Below, one piece after another: positions 36,655 through 46,659 of a stretch of DNA of 64,000 nt; the stretch's first letter is position 1, and each line of letters begins with the position of its first letter. This DNA comes from Heterodera schachtii (lineage: Eukaryota > Nematoda > Chromadorea > Rhabditida > Heteroderidae). The stretch is from positions 658,078 to 722,077 of the forward strand of contig SIJG01000002.1 of assembly GCA_023374025.1 (NCBI GenBank). The letters run 5' to 3'. The notes beneath the pieces are model-generated. The model made no database searches. It was not told the origin of the DNA and saw nothing but the letters and a program-made list of their open reading frames with translations. The position numbers and the translations under genes are program-made.

Positions 36655-37640
36655 AATGGCACATCTGATCAAATTAAGTTCAAAAAAATGCCAAAAATTA
36701 ATGGCACATCTGATCAAATTAAGTTCAATAAAAATGCCAAAAATTAATGGCACATCTGATCAAATTAAGTTCAAAAAAATGCCAAAAATTAATGGCACAT
36801 CTGATCAAATTAAGTTCAAAAAAATGCCAAAAATTAATGGCACATCTGATCAAATTAAGTTCAATAAAAATGCCAAAAATTAATGGCACATCTGATCAAA
36901 TTAAGTTCAAAAAAATGCCAAAAATTAATGGCACATCTGATCAAATTAAGTTCAAAAAAATGCCAAAAATTAATGGCACATCTGATCAAATTAAGTTCAA
37001 AAAAATGCCAAAAATTAATGGCACATCTGATCAAATTAAGTTCAAAAAAATGCCAAAAATTAATGGCACATCTGATCAAATTAAGTTCAATAAAAATGCC
37101 AAAAATTAATGGCACATCTGATCAAATTAAGTTCAATAAAAATGCCAAAAATTAATGGCACATCTGATCAAATTAAGTTCAAAAAAATGCCAAAAATTAA
37201 TGGCACATCTGATCAAATTAAGTTCAAAAAAATGCCAAAAATTAATGGCACATCTGATCAAATTAAGTTCAATAAAAATGCCAAAAATTAATGGCACATC
37301 TGATCAAATTAAGTTCAATAAAAATGCCAAAAATTAATGGCACATCTGATCAAATTAAGTTCAAAAAAATGCCAAAAATTAATGGCACATCTGATCAAAT
37401 TAAGTTCAAAAAAATGCCAAAAATTAATGGCACATCTGATCAAATTAAGTTCAATAAAAATGCCAAAAATTAATGGCACATCTGATCAAATTAAGTTCAA
37501 AAAAATGCCAAAAATTAATGGCACATCTGATCAAATTAGTTCAATAAAAATGCCAAAAATTAATGGCACATCTGATCAAATTAAGTTCAATAAAAATGCC
37601 AAAAATTAATGGCACATCTGATCAAATTAAGTTCAATAAA
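36655..37640. repeat. Satellite array, 45/46-bp unit, about 22 copies
   Basis: The unit includes ATGGCACATCTGATCAAATT, then AAGTTCAA and either AAAAAATGCC (45 bp) or TAAAAATGCC (46 bp). Units are almost identical, so the array is young. The one-base length difference shifts any reading frame repeatedly, so the overlapping MAHLIK-type frames are not genes. One unit near 37,538 lacks two bases. Confidence 0.97.
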
Positions 37641-38039
37641 ATGTCAAAAATGGTCCCAGAATGTCGACGAACACGGAATAGGACAAAAAAGTGCCGCCGG
37701 AACTTTGCCGGGACAAAACGCCGCCGATATTTTTTTAATCGGACAAAAATTTCAACAACTTTTGAAAGAATTTGCGTTTTTTTTGTTTTGTTAAAACAGA
37801 GCTCTGCTTTTAAATTGAAAAGCAATTGCATTGTGACAGGGCGGGCCTCATCAGTACAGACCCTGTCAGAATGCTAAAGAAAATGCTAAAAAAATGTGTT
37901 TCGGCCCTTTCTGTAGACACAATCAAATAAAAACAAAAAATAAATAAATGTGATCAAACCTAAAAATGAGAGCAAAATAAGTAAAATTTGGCACTTAATT
38001 ATAAGTGATCAATGAATTTACTCAAATGCAAAACTTACG

Positions 38040-38150
38040 CCCACCACGCCGATCCAACATTCCGTCACGGCTTTTGAATTGGCTGGCACGGCGTCGGCGG
38101 CACGCAGTTGACAACTCTCGCGGATTTGCACCCATCGTAGCAGCACCTAA
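38040..38150 (-). CDS. Right-arm copy of the exon at 2,196-2,304
   Basis: The minus strand keeps the acceptor (AAATTTAG) and the donor (GTAAGTTT). One base is missing relative to the left arm (CCAACATTCC versus CCAATCATTCC), which would shift the frame at the 3' end. Family not recognised. Confidence 0.3.
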
Positions 38151-38304
38151 ATTTGAAAAACAATAAACAAAACGCCAAAAAAGTTCATATTATTATTAAA
38201 ATGCTTAATTCATTTAAGCAGGGATTAATTGTTTATGGCATTTGAAGCAATAATTTCATTGTTACTAATTAATTACATTTTAAAGCATTTAGCATAACAA
38301 AAAA

Positions 38305-40340
38305 ATGGCCAAATACTTTGTTGGGAAGAGAAAGAACAAAAAAAGGGTGGAAAATGGGCGGCGCCAATGGGCAAACAAATTCACCCAATTAGCAAAAAGG
38401 TCGCGGACCACAAACAAAACTAACATCGCTGGCACCGTCTCCCATGAGGCGGGCCACGCCAAGATCACGTGGCGCAACAGCCCCAGGAAATTTTTAAAGG
38501 TTTGTTCAAGGCGGTATGTCCGGCATACATGAAAAAGGGGGGGGGGTCAACCGAAATTTTTGCGAAGGGGTCTGGGAGGGGGGGTCGAGGGGGGGGTCAG
38601 CGGCCAATTTTGCGAAGGGGTCCCGGCCATGTAAATCGGTGACCTTTTTTTTTTTTTTTTGCTTTTCCAAAGCACTTTTTTTGCGGCGGGCTTTTTTCAA
38701 GAAAATTTCGCGAAAAGGGGGGCCGGCGGTGCCGAAAATTTGAGTGCAATTTGTCAACAGATTTTCACCAAAAATTGCCAAATTTTGCGATTTTTTAGCA
38801 AGTGGACGACTTTTTTTGTTTATAAAAAAACGTTTTTTTTGCGGTGCGGTTTTGAAAAAACTTTTTGGGGACGGGGGGGGGGGGTTCGGCGGCGCCGATA
38901 GGCGCCGCCGGAAATTTTTTTGTAATTTTAATGCTATTTATTAGCAGATTTTGCCTAAAAAATGACCAAATTTTGAGATTTTGGGCTAATTTTTTAAGAA
39001 AAAATAGGATTTTTGGGGAGCCGGCGGTGCCGGTAGGCGCCGCCGGGAAAAATTGAGAAATTCTAAAGAATTTTGTTAAGAAAATAGCCAATTTTTTCAG
39101 AAATTTTCCTCTTTTCCCCTTCGCTTCGACCTCCCCCCCCCCCTTCGCCGGCGACCCCCCCCCCCCCCACCTCTTTTACACCGGCCCCCCCTCGATGCGA
39201 AGGGGTCCCCCATTTTGGGGCACTTTGCGGGCGAAGGGGGGGGGGGGGTCGACCCCCCCCTTTTTCATGTATGATGTCCGGGTGCACTTCATCAACCCCC
39301 CCCGTTTCGTTTTCATTCCCAAAAAATTTTAAAAAATGTTGGTTGAACAATTTTTTAGAAAATTTTTGAAAAACTAACCAATTCATCTAAATTTTGAACA
39401 AATGAAAAATTTAAATGCATTTTCCGTTATTTTCTCATATAAAATATTTGGGGTTTCTTGAAAAAATCCCATTTTGTTTTAGATAAAAATTTTGAACTCA
39501 AGAGAAGGCTGGACGAAGCACAGCGGGCCAGACCCCGAGGCGTACACGCGGAGGGAAATGAAGCGCCTTATGGTGCTGGCGGTAGCGGGAAAGGTTGCCG
39601 AAGTGAAGGCCGTGGGTCACTCCACGGGCTGGGAGGATGACGAGAAGGACTGGTGCCGCGTCGCCAGAAAGGTAACTGAAAAATGAATTGAAAATGACCA
39701 GTTCAAATTGGCAAAACCATGCGTTTCGGTCTCAAAAAATTTTTTTTTGTTAACTTTTCTGACTCAAAACTTTGTTTAAATACATGGAAACAACAAAGTG
39801 AAAGCTTCAATAAAACATTATTTCAACTATTTTTGGATTAAAAATGGAAATTTGTTAGAGCTTTTGTTCGAATTCGGGTTAGAATTGGTCGAGATGGATG
39901 CGAATTCTAGAAACGTGTTTTGAATTTACAAAAAAAAAAAAAAAAACAATTTTTTTGTTAACTTTTTTGACTCAAAAAATATTATTTCCTATTTTTGGAT
40001 TAAACATGGGAATTTGTTAGAGCTTTTGTTCGAATTCGGGTTAGAATTGGTCGAGAAAATTTAAATTTAAGTTGGCCGTGACATCGGCAAGGTGGGCCTC
40101 GATTGAAGGGGCGAGGGAGAAGAGGGCATTCGTCCGGCGGGAGGTCCGGCGGTTAGAGGGATGGGCCATGAGAACGGCCGAGGAGGAATTGAATGCCGAA
40201 TGGCCGGATGTCTTGCGGGTGAGTGCCAAAAAAAAAATTAATGCTAATTAATGATGCTCCTAATTCAGCTCTGTGACCTGCTGATGGAAAGGAAGACCGC
40301 CGGGCCGACCGACCTCAGAACGTTTGTTCATTTTTGTTAA
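38305..40340 (+). CDS. Stand-alone M41 (FtsH-type) metallopeptidase-like gene, right-arm copy
   Basis: Four phase-0 exons: 38,305-38,499, 39,483-39,671, 40,072-40,218 and 40,269-40,340 (TAA); about 200 residues. Lengths of exons 1-3 equal those of the left copy. Exon 1 has RRQWANKFTQLAKRSR and SHEAGHAKITW (HExxH). Exon 2 has HSGPDPEAYTRREMKRLM, AGKVAEVKAVGHSTGWEDDE with KDW following, keeping the Asp after STG. Exon 3 has SARWASIEGAREKRAF and GWAMRTAEEELNAEWPD; exon 4 has LCDLLMERKTAGPTDLRTF. In exon 2, 28 of the last 43 residues match the left copy. As on the left, there is no AAA+ part. The N-terminus is Lys/Arg-rich, which could be a targeting or nucleic-acid-binding tail (inference). Intron 1 is enlarged by a 750-bp element. 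Confidence 0.82.
38524..39273. mobile_element. 750-bp element in intron 1 of the right M41-like gene
   Basis: The ends CATACATGAAAAAGGGGGG and its reverse complement are flanked by the 8-bp duplication ATGTCCGG (38,516-38,523 and 39,274-39,281). Inside are three hairpin modules in tandem (about 38,715, 38,888, 39,022; spacing about 150 bp) and long G or C runs near both ends. It is probably a hAT-type MITE. The left gene carries a different element in the same intron. Confidence 0.9.
39735..40060. repeat. Imperfect direct duplication in intron 2 of the right M41-like gene
   Basis: TTTTTTTGTTAACTTTTCTG at 39,739 recurs near 39,948, and TTTGTTCGAATTCGGGTTAG at 39,862 recurs at 40,027. Both belong to a dispersed family also seen near 9,500-9,620 and 22,360. 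Confidence 0.75.
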
Positions 40341-40560
40341 AGAATGTAAAAAAAATAGTTAACGGGAATTTTTTTGAAAATTGCTGCTAAAAATGAGCAG
40401 GCCGATCAAAAAAAAAAACAGGCAGACGAAGGGAAGGGGGGTTAATCCAGGAAATTCAAAAACAATGCCTACCTGATTTTTGCTGCCACTCCAACCACGA
40501 CGCGTTCATTCCAGTCGTTCACCAAAGGACACCTTAAAATTTTTTATATAAATTTAATTA

Positions 40561-40923
40561 AGAATATTTGGCGCATCGCTGTGGGAACAGAACAATCCCC
40601 TGGACGCCCTTTATTCGGATGAGGGGACGGATGGAGAGGAGGATGGGGGGACGGATGGAGAGGAGGATGAGGAGGAGGATAGTGATGATGACGATGAGGA
40701 GGATGAGGACGATGATGAGGAGGAGGACGATGATGAGGAGGAGGACGAAGATGAGGAGGAGGACGAAGATGAGGAGGAGGAGGACGATGATGGGGGCGAC
40801 GCGGCACCAGCTGGAGAGGAGGGAGAAGCGGTGGAAGAGAATGGGGATGAGGAAGAGGGGGAGGAAGATGATGAAGATGAGGACCAGCAGATTGAGTTTG
40901 TGTTTAAAAAAAAAACATTTTGA
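40561..40923 (+). CDS. Acidic (Glu/Asp-rich) 3' exon, right-arm copy
   Basis: After an acceptor-like TTAAG the frame reads IFGASLWEQNNPLDALYSDE, then about 70 residues almost wholly Glu and Asp, GGDAAPAGEEGEAVEENG, more acid residues and the end QQIEFVFKKKTF with TGA. The same exon type occurs at 295-556 and 58,228-58,600, each time starting after TTAAG. It lies 220 bp after the M41-like stop. The phase does not match the M41 exon 4 donor candidate, so a separate gene or an unseen exon is possible. Long acidic tails often bind basic proteins or calcium, but function here is unknown. Confidence 0.6.
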   Translation, partial: RIFGASLWEQNNPLDALYSDEGTDGEEDGGTDGEEDEEEDSDDDDEEDEDDDEEEDDDEEEDEDEEEDEDEEEEDDDGGDAAPAGEEGEAVEENGDEEEGEEDDEDEDQQIEFVFKKKTF

Positions 40924-41049
40924 TTTTTTTTTTGTTCGATAAATTTTTGTTGTGTTGACAGAAAGCTTTTTTTCCCAATCGGCGGTGATTCAGAAAAAAA
41001 AAATTTTTTTTACTCCAACCCCTCACTTCATCAAATTTTTTTTAATTTT

Positions 41050-41135
41050 TTGAAAAAGAGTGTAAGAGAAATAGAGAGAGAGAAAGGAGCAGAGATAGAG
41101 TAAGACAGAAATAGAAAAGGTGCGAGAGAGGGAGA
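41050..41135. repeat. GA-rich low-complexity stretch
   Basis: Runs of GAGAGAGAGAAAGG and similar purine words lie on the plus strand between the acidic exon and the minus-strand exon at 41,304. No coding signal. Confidence 0.8.
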
Positions 41136-41233
41136 GAAACAATTTATTTTCTGTCATTTATTTTTGCACTTTCTGTCGCTTACCTCCTCTGCTCATCCGT
41201 CTTTTGCCTTTGGCCACCACCAGCTTCAGCGCG

Positions 41234-42240
41234 GCCCCTCGTACACATTGATGAAGCCGTTCCAACGCAATTCCAACCGCCACTTGCGCTCGTCGACAAT
41301 CTGTGCCGATACAATACAAAGGAATTTTTAGAAATAACGATTTACCATATTTCCTATACCCTTGAAAAACTTAGTAAAAAAATTGATTTGCATTTTCAAA
41401 CTTTCTTAGGTTTTTTATTTAAAAAAATTTGTGTTCTCTCACCCCCTTACGCACCATTCGACACCGAAAAACTTTTTAAACAAATTTTCATTCGTTAATT
41501 TTATGAGGAAAGCTGTTTTGTAAAAAAAAAAAAAAATTCAATCGCTCAAAAATACGGCGTCTGGGCTTTGCGTAATTCAGTCCCCGGCCGACCCACCTCC
41601 TCAACATCGGCCTGGTTGATTTTGCTCTCCGCCAACTTGTAGAAGCTGCACAGCGTGTCGAACGCCCGCCGCCCGTGCCATCCGATTTTGTGCCAATTCG
41701 TCCGCGCTGAAAATTTTGAAAAAAATAAATATTAAAATTCCATTTTTTCAAAATTTTATCAGACAAAAAAAAAACACTGCTGCACCTTCGTATTCTGGCC
41801 AACAGTTCCGCTTTGGCCACCAATTGGTCATTGCGTGCAGGACACGGCAAATGCCTGTGGATGGGCTCGTAAAGACGAAACTGCAAAAAAAATGGGACCA
41901 TTATTGGGCCCATCAAAAAATGAAATTCTTTAAAAAATGGTAGAGGAAAGTGCTCAAAAAATATCACTATTCATCAAACCACCTTTCGTTTAGTCATTTA
42001 AAGAATTAAAAAAAAAAGAAGTAAAAAACGACTAAACTTTCGAGAATTTTTTTTTAAGTATGTGTCCCAAACAAGTCTCCAATAATACTGCCCAAAATTG
42101 GAATTTAAGGCAACACCAATCACTCTCTTTAAAAATTATTACCTAACCATTTTTCCCAATGCGCGCCCGCCGTCAGTCCGTCCACCACTCGGCCAACAAC
42201 TGCTGCTGATCATCACACGCTCGGACACCGCGTTGCTCTG
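41234..42240 (-). CDS. Exon series of an unrecognised minus-strand gene (3' part)
   Basis: Candidate exons: 42,235-42,172 (RACDDQQQLLAEWWTD); 41,880-41,786 (FRLYEPIHRHLPCPARND, QLVAKAELLARIRR); 41,706-41,590 (TNWHKIGWHGRRAFDTLCSF, YKLAESKINQADVEE); and the last exon from about 41,304 (IVDERKWRLELRWNGFINVY, EGPR, stop). The final two join in phase. The join from the FRLYEP exon to the TNWHK exon is off by a base, so an indel or a missed exon is implied. The Trp/Tyr/Cys-rich composition makes these convincing protein. I do not recognise the family. The left arm lacks the three 3' exons. Confidence 0.5.
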
Positions 42241-42605
42241 TCGGAAAAAATATATGTAAATTAAGGAAATTAAAACAAAAATGTTTGAGATGACAAATGG
42301 CCCAGTGGGATAAAAGTGGGTGTGTTGGCTTGCCAAAGTTCAATTCCCCACCAAGTTTTTGCATTTTTGATTAAATTTTTTTTTGAAGAAAAAAAAAACC
42401 GGAGAGGAGAAATGTTTTTGAACCCTCCGCCCGGACCGGCGTCAGGGCTTTTGGGTAAAACCAATATTCAAATTAAAAGCAATTTAGTTTTTGTATAATT
42501 AGAACATAAATTCATTTATTAAAAAAAAATTAAAAAATTCGGAAAAAAAATTAAAAAAAAATTGTTTCATTGAAAATTTTTATTCATTCATGTGCCAAAT
42601 AAGCG

Positions 42606-45600
42606 GTTTATTTTTGTCCTACTTTCTGTGCCGTGCCGTCGTTGGTGTGCCACTGTTCAGCAGCACACTCCACGGTGGTGTCCAGTTTTGAGCGCGTTTT
42701 CTCCAAAATCACACACAAATTGTTGTGGCGATGGTCCCCAGCAGCGACGACGGCACCAGCCAATGGAAGAACAGCAGCAGCAGAAGTTGAAGCAGTAGCA
42801 GCAGCAGGACGACGAAAAATGCACTGTAAAATGACAAAATTATTTAAAAATAAAACAAAAAAATCAAAAAGACAATCATTTTTGGCATAAAAAAAAATCA
42901 ATGAAAAACATTAAATGGGTCACAATATTTAAATAAATTAAAATTTAATTGTAAATTAAAAGCAATAACAAATGTTGGCATCCGTTAAAGCAAAATGAAT
43001 GAAACGAAAGAGTCAAAATCGATAACCTTCGCCTCTCTCCCCCCCCCCCGCCCCATTGGTCCGCCATTATCAGTCAAATGCCTATCATTTTTATTCCTTT
43101 TTTGTATTTCCATTATTTGAATAGCACTCTCTCTCTCTCACTGCCTCTCTCTCTCTCCCTTTTCCACCGTCTTTTCCCATGAAAAGGCAAACGCAAAAAA
43201 AGGAAAGAAAAACGGTCGACGCCAATTGACTCAAAATATTATTTTTCATTTCGGCTGGGAAATGATGAAAATCGCAAAAAAAAAAATAATTAAATTATTG
43301 AAAATTTTCCATAAAATGGATTAATTTTTTGAAATTAAACCCATGATGTGCAGCACCAACCACCACATACATAAACACCTACCTCAAAACGAACAGAATG
43401 AGGTTGGAGCGCACGCGTTGAGGCCACCGCCACCGGACGAGCCGAGTCCATCAGAGTGGCAGTTGCTGTTGCTGTACGGGTTGAACTTGTTGGGCTGGAA
43501 TGGAGAGAAATATAATTTTATTTATTTAAATCAAATTATCAAATGTTTGTCTTTTGAAAAAGATCAGTTGAAATTTGTTTCTAACAAAGTTGGAAAACCA
43601 ATAAATCACAAGAAAAATTTAAGGAGGGGAGGGGGAGAACGTGCTGTTCCCCACATGACCCTCTGTTCACTCTGCTCACCGGTATGAGCATGTCCGACAT
43701 CGTCCGGTGTCCGAGTCAATTTGGGGATGCCGACAACGGATGGTGCCACTTCTGCTGGTTGGGTTCTGAAAAAAACGAATTTTGTTTTTTTGACGAAATT
43801 TCTTCAAAATTAAAAAAAAAAAGTAAAAAATGAATGATATATTTTGTTGACTCATAAGTGCTGATTGTGAGTGAGAGCACATCAGACAAATTGAGTAAGA
43901 AATTTTCAAAAAATTGTACTGTAAATGCCCTCGGCACCGCCAGAAACACTCAATTTCCAAAACAAAACAAAAAACGGCACAAAAAAATGAAATTACTCAC
44001 ATCGCTGCCCAGTGCCGAGTTGCGGCTGTTGAGGTCGGCACCGCCATCACCGCCGCCGCACAGTTCCAATTGCACGGCATCCGACGAAAGCAATGGCACC
44101 GCCGCCGCTTCGGCTGAGCCGTCGCGGTGTGCCAACGGCACCGCCAACCGCCGCCCTGAAACCAATGGCACCCCGCCCCCCACCCACTGAACTGCTCACC
44201 GTTCCCGCCGATGTGCCGTTCAGCGACGCGGAGCAGTACAGCTCGTCCATCTCCGGGTCCAACGCGGATCGGTTCAGCCGGTACCATTTGAGCACTCAAT
44301 TTCTGTTTAATGGAAAAATCGTTTATGGGGAAAATATGCAAAAATCGGAACCCGGCAATACCGTTAGACCACCCCTTGAAAAATTAAAAAAAGTTTCTCC
44401 AATTTTCAGGGAATTTTAAAAGTAATCCATCAACCGAATTTATTTCAGTCAAAAGATTGTTTTTTGGGGCTTTTTAAGTGTCTGTTTTTTAAACTCTCTA
44501 AAATAAACCCAAAAAATGGGCCAACCATTCGTCATAACTTTTTTGGGGAAAAAAATCCCACTAAATTTTAAAAAGTTCCTGGTGGAGGGGGGTTGGAGAC
44601 TTGGAAACTGACCGTCCAGCATGGTTCGGTTGTCCTCCCGTCACAACAGTCCGACCATGAACGACTTGGGCGAGGCGTACACTGCCGGAGGGTAAAGGGC
44701 ACGGACCGACTCATTCTTTGACCACACATTGTTCCAAATGCACTCCAAGTCCACGCACTGCTGCTGCAACTGTTGCTGTTTTTGTTGGATTCGATTGCCT
44801 AAAAAAATTCAAAAAATTATTTTTTTTTCTAAAAAATTAATAATTTTCAAAAATTCAAAAAATTTATCTCCGAATCGCGGTGGAAAGACGCGATAAATGG
44901 CGAAGAAAACGTTGAAATAAAAAAAAGAGGGGGGGGGGGGGGGTTTGAATTTTAGGCGCAGACAAAAATTTGAAAATTTATTTTTAATAAATTGGAAATA
45001 AAAAATAGTGCCGTCTTTTTCTTGACAAAATACATTAAAATAAAAATTCTCGGCATAGCCGTGCCCCCATTTTACCAAATTTGACCCAAAAATGGCAAAA
45101 TGGTCATTTTTTGGCAAAAAAGGGCTTCTCAAATGATCAATTTCTGCCAATTCTGGATACTTAATCAAATTTCGAAACCAAGTCGAGTCGATAGTTCGAA
45201 AAGACATTTGTCGACTCTTTGTTTGAATTCGGGTTATACGACCTCAAAAACCACGGGAATAAAATTTCAAAGCGCATTTTTTTAAATATTAAAGTCAAGA
45301 ATGGCTACCAATTTTAAAGTTGGGCCAAATTTTCCAAATTTTTTTTTTGTGTAAAACCCCAAATTCCCCCGCATTTCCAAAAAAACCTGTCTCGAGTCCA
45401 TTTGTCCGTCCGCGTCGATCAGACTGTCCACCAGCCTTGGCACAGTGTCCGCTTTGATCACCCACTCCCGAATGGTCTCCCATTGGAGTGGTCCATCGCC
45501 ACGGCAGAACCATCAGTCAGCGCTAACTGTTGTTGGCCAAGGGCTAAATAAATGAAAAATTTGGGATTTGGTTTTTTAATGGAAAACCCGGGAATTTAGA

Positions 45601-46133
45601 GGGAATTATAAATCGAATTTTCAAGGAATAATTCATTTTTAGAAAAAAAAAATTGTAAATTATTATTAAATAATATTTATTAAATATTTGCCATAAAAAG
45701 TAGCACAACCAAACAAATAAAAAAGGATTTAAAGGTAGGAATAGTGTGAATTTACGTGTAATTTTTTTTTGTTTTTAAAAAAAAAAATTCCGATTTAAAA
45801 ATACGAATTCATTTGGTTAAAATCAAAAAATGCAAAACAAAATTCCGCTCGTAAATTTAACTTATGACCTCCTGGATTAACAGACATTATCAGGAATTTT
45901 GTGGCTGTTTTTAGCCTCTCCCCCATTCTGGCGCTATGCCCTTGAAAGAGTCATTAAAAATTAATTAATAATAATTATGATCATTAAAAATTAATTAATA
46001 ATAATTAAGATTAAAGTGATTAGTCAGTCTCACATTTTTACAAATTTGTCATAAACTCACGTAAAGGCCCGTCAAGCAGTACATGCGGGTCCTTCGTGGC
46101 GTCAAAAATGTAAATGCTCTCCAACAGCAACAC
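42606..46133 (-). CDS. Exon series of an unrecognised minus-strand gene (5' part), frame disrupted
   Basis: Candidate exons in order: 46,133-46,061 (VLLLESIYIFDATKDPHVLL); 45,543-45,387 (LQWETIREWVIKADTVPRLV, then DSLIDADGQMDSRQ); 44,798-44,613 (CVDLECIWNNVWSKNESVRA, YPPAVYASPKSFMVGLL, an in-frame TGA at 44,641-44,643, then REDNRTMLD); 44,294-44,200 (VLKWYRLNRSALDPEMDELY); a 44-bp intron; 44,155-44,001; 43,770-43,681; 43,495-43,386; and 42,822-42,606 ending near HTNDGTAQK. The phase from REDNRTMLD into VLKWYRL is exact, so the TGA interrupts a real frame. After 44,155 two frames compete (RRLAVPLAHRDGSAEAAAVP looks better but is out of phase). Frame breaks also occur in the 45.5-kb exon. No family recognised; it may continue into the exons at 41.2-42.2 kb. 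Confidence 0.5.
43118..43165. repeat. CT microsatellite
   Basis: CTCTCTCTCTCAC and CTCTCTCTCTCTCCC, probably intronic in the minus-strand exon series. Confidence 0.85.
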
Positions 46134-46659
46134 CTAAAAGGGGGGATGGGGGAATCACTTTTTTAGGGAAATAAAATAAAATTTAATTAATTATTTTTAA
46201 TAATTATTATTCAATTAAAATAATTATTTATTTATTTTTAAATTCAGAATCCCACATACCAACCGGTTTTCAGAAAGTTGAAGAGCATTGAGAAGACAGA
46301 TGAATATTTTGCAAAAAAATTAAAAAAAAAATGTGACTAAAAATTGAGAATGAAATATTTTTATGGGAAAAAGTACGGTAATACCGTAATTTTTTTTCAA
46401 ATTATGTTAATGTCTAAAAATAAGTTTCTTGTGATTTTCAGGTCGTGATCACGAATCAGTACCCATTTTGAAGAATTCCGAACCCCGGACCCAAACTCGA
46501 ACAATTAAGTCGAAATTTCAAATTTTGCATTTTCGTCTACTAATTGTTTAAATGATCTTTTATTGCAAGATAGATGGTTTTATTTTCACAATATTTCAGT
46601 TATAATTTTAAATCATTCTTAAATGAAAAATCCGAAATTTAAAATTTCGACTAAAATCA

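Larger units (their letters stand above)
27965..42240. repeat. Right arm of the giant inverted repeat
   Basis: This is the reverse-complement partner of 1-17,378. Right-only segments include the foldback element at 33,351-34,525, the 45/46-bp satellite with its flanking duplication (36,385-37,800), an element at 38,524-39,273 and a 1.2-kb stretch (40,930-42,120) holding exons that the left arm lacks. The right arm lacks a 3.1-kb block equivalent to 13,400-16,510. Between 38,300 and 40,930 the match survives mainly as conserved exons. Confidence 0.93.

Noticed and set aside
36647..37877. Chain of frames starting MAHLIKLSS, and the idea of a CRISPR array
   Set aside because: They come from a 45/46-bp satellite with no unique spacers in a eukaryotic genome; the mixed unit length shifts the frame every few units.
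38305..40340. Bacterial contamination or very recent transfer as the source of the M41-like genes
   Set aside because: Both copies have spliceosomal introns at matching positions and sit among nematode-type repeats. An ancient transfer cannot be judged without a tree.
44641..44643. TGA read as selenocysteine
   Set aside because: No SECIS-like element was seen and the neighbouring residues do not match a known selenoprotein; mutation or sequence error is simpler.
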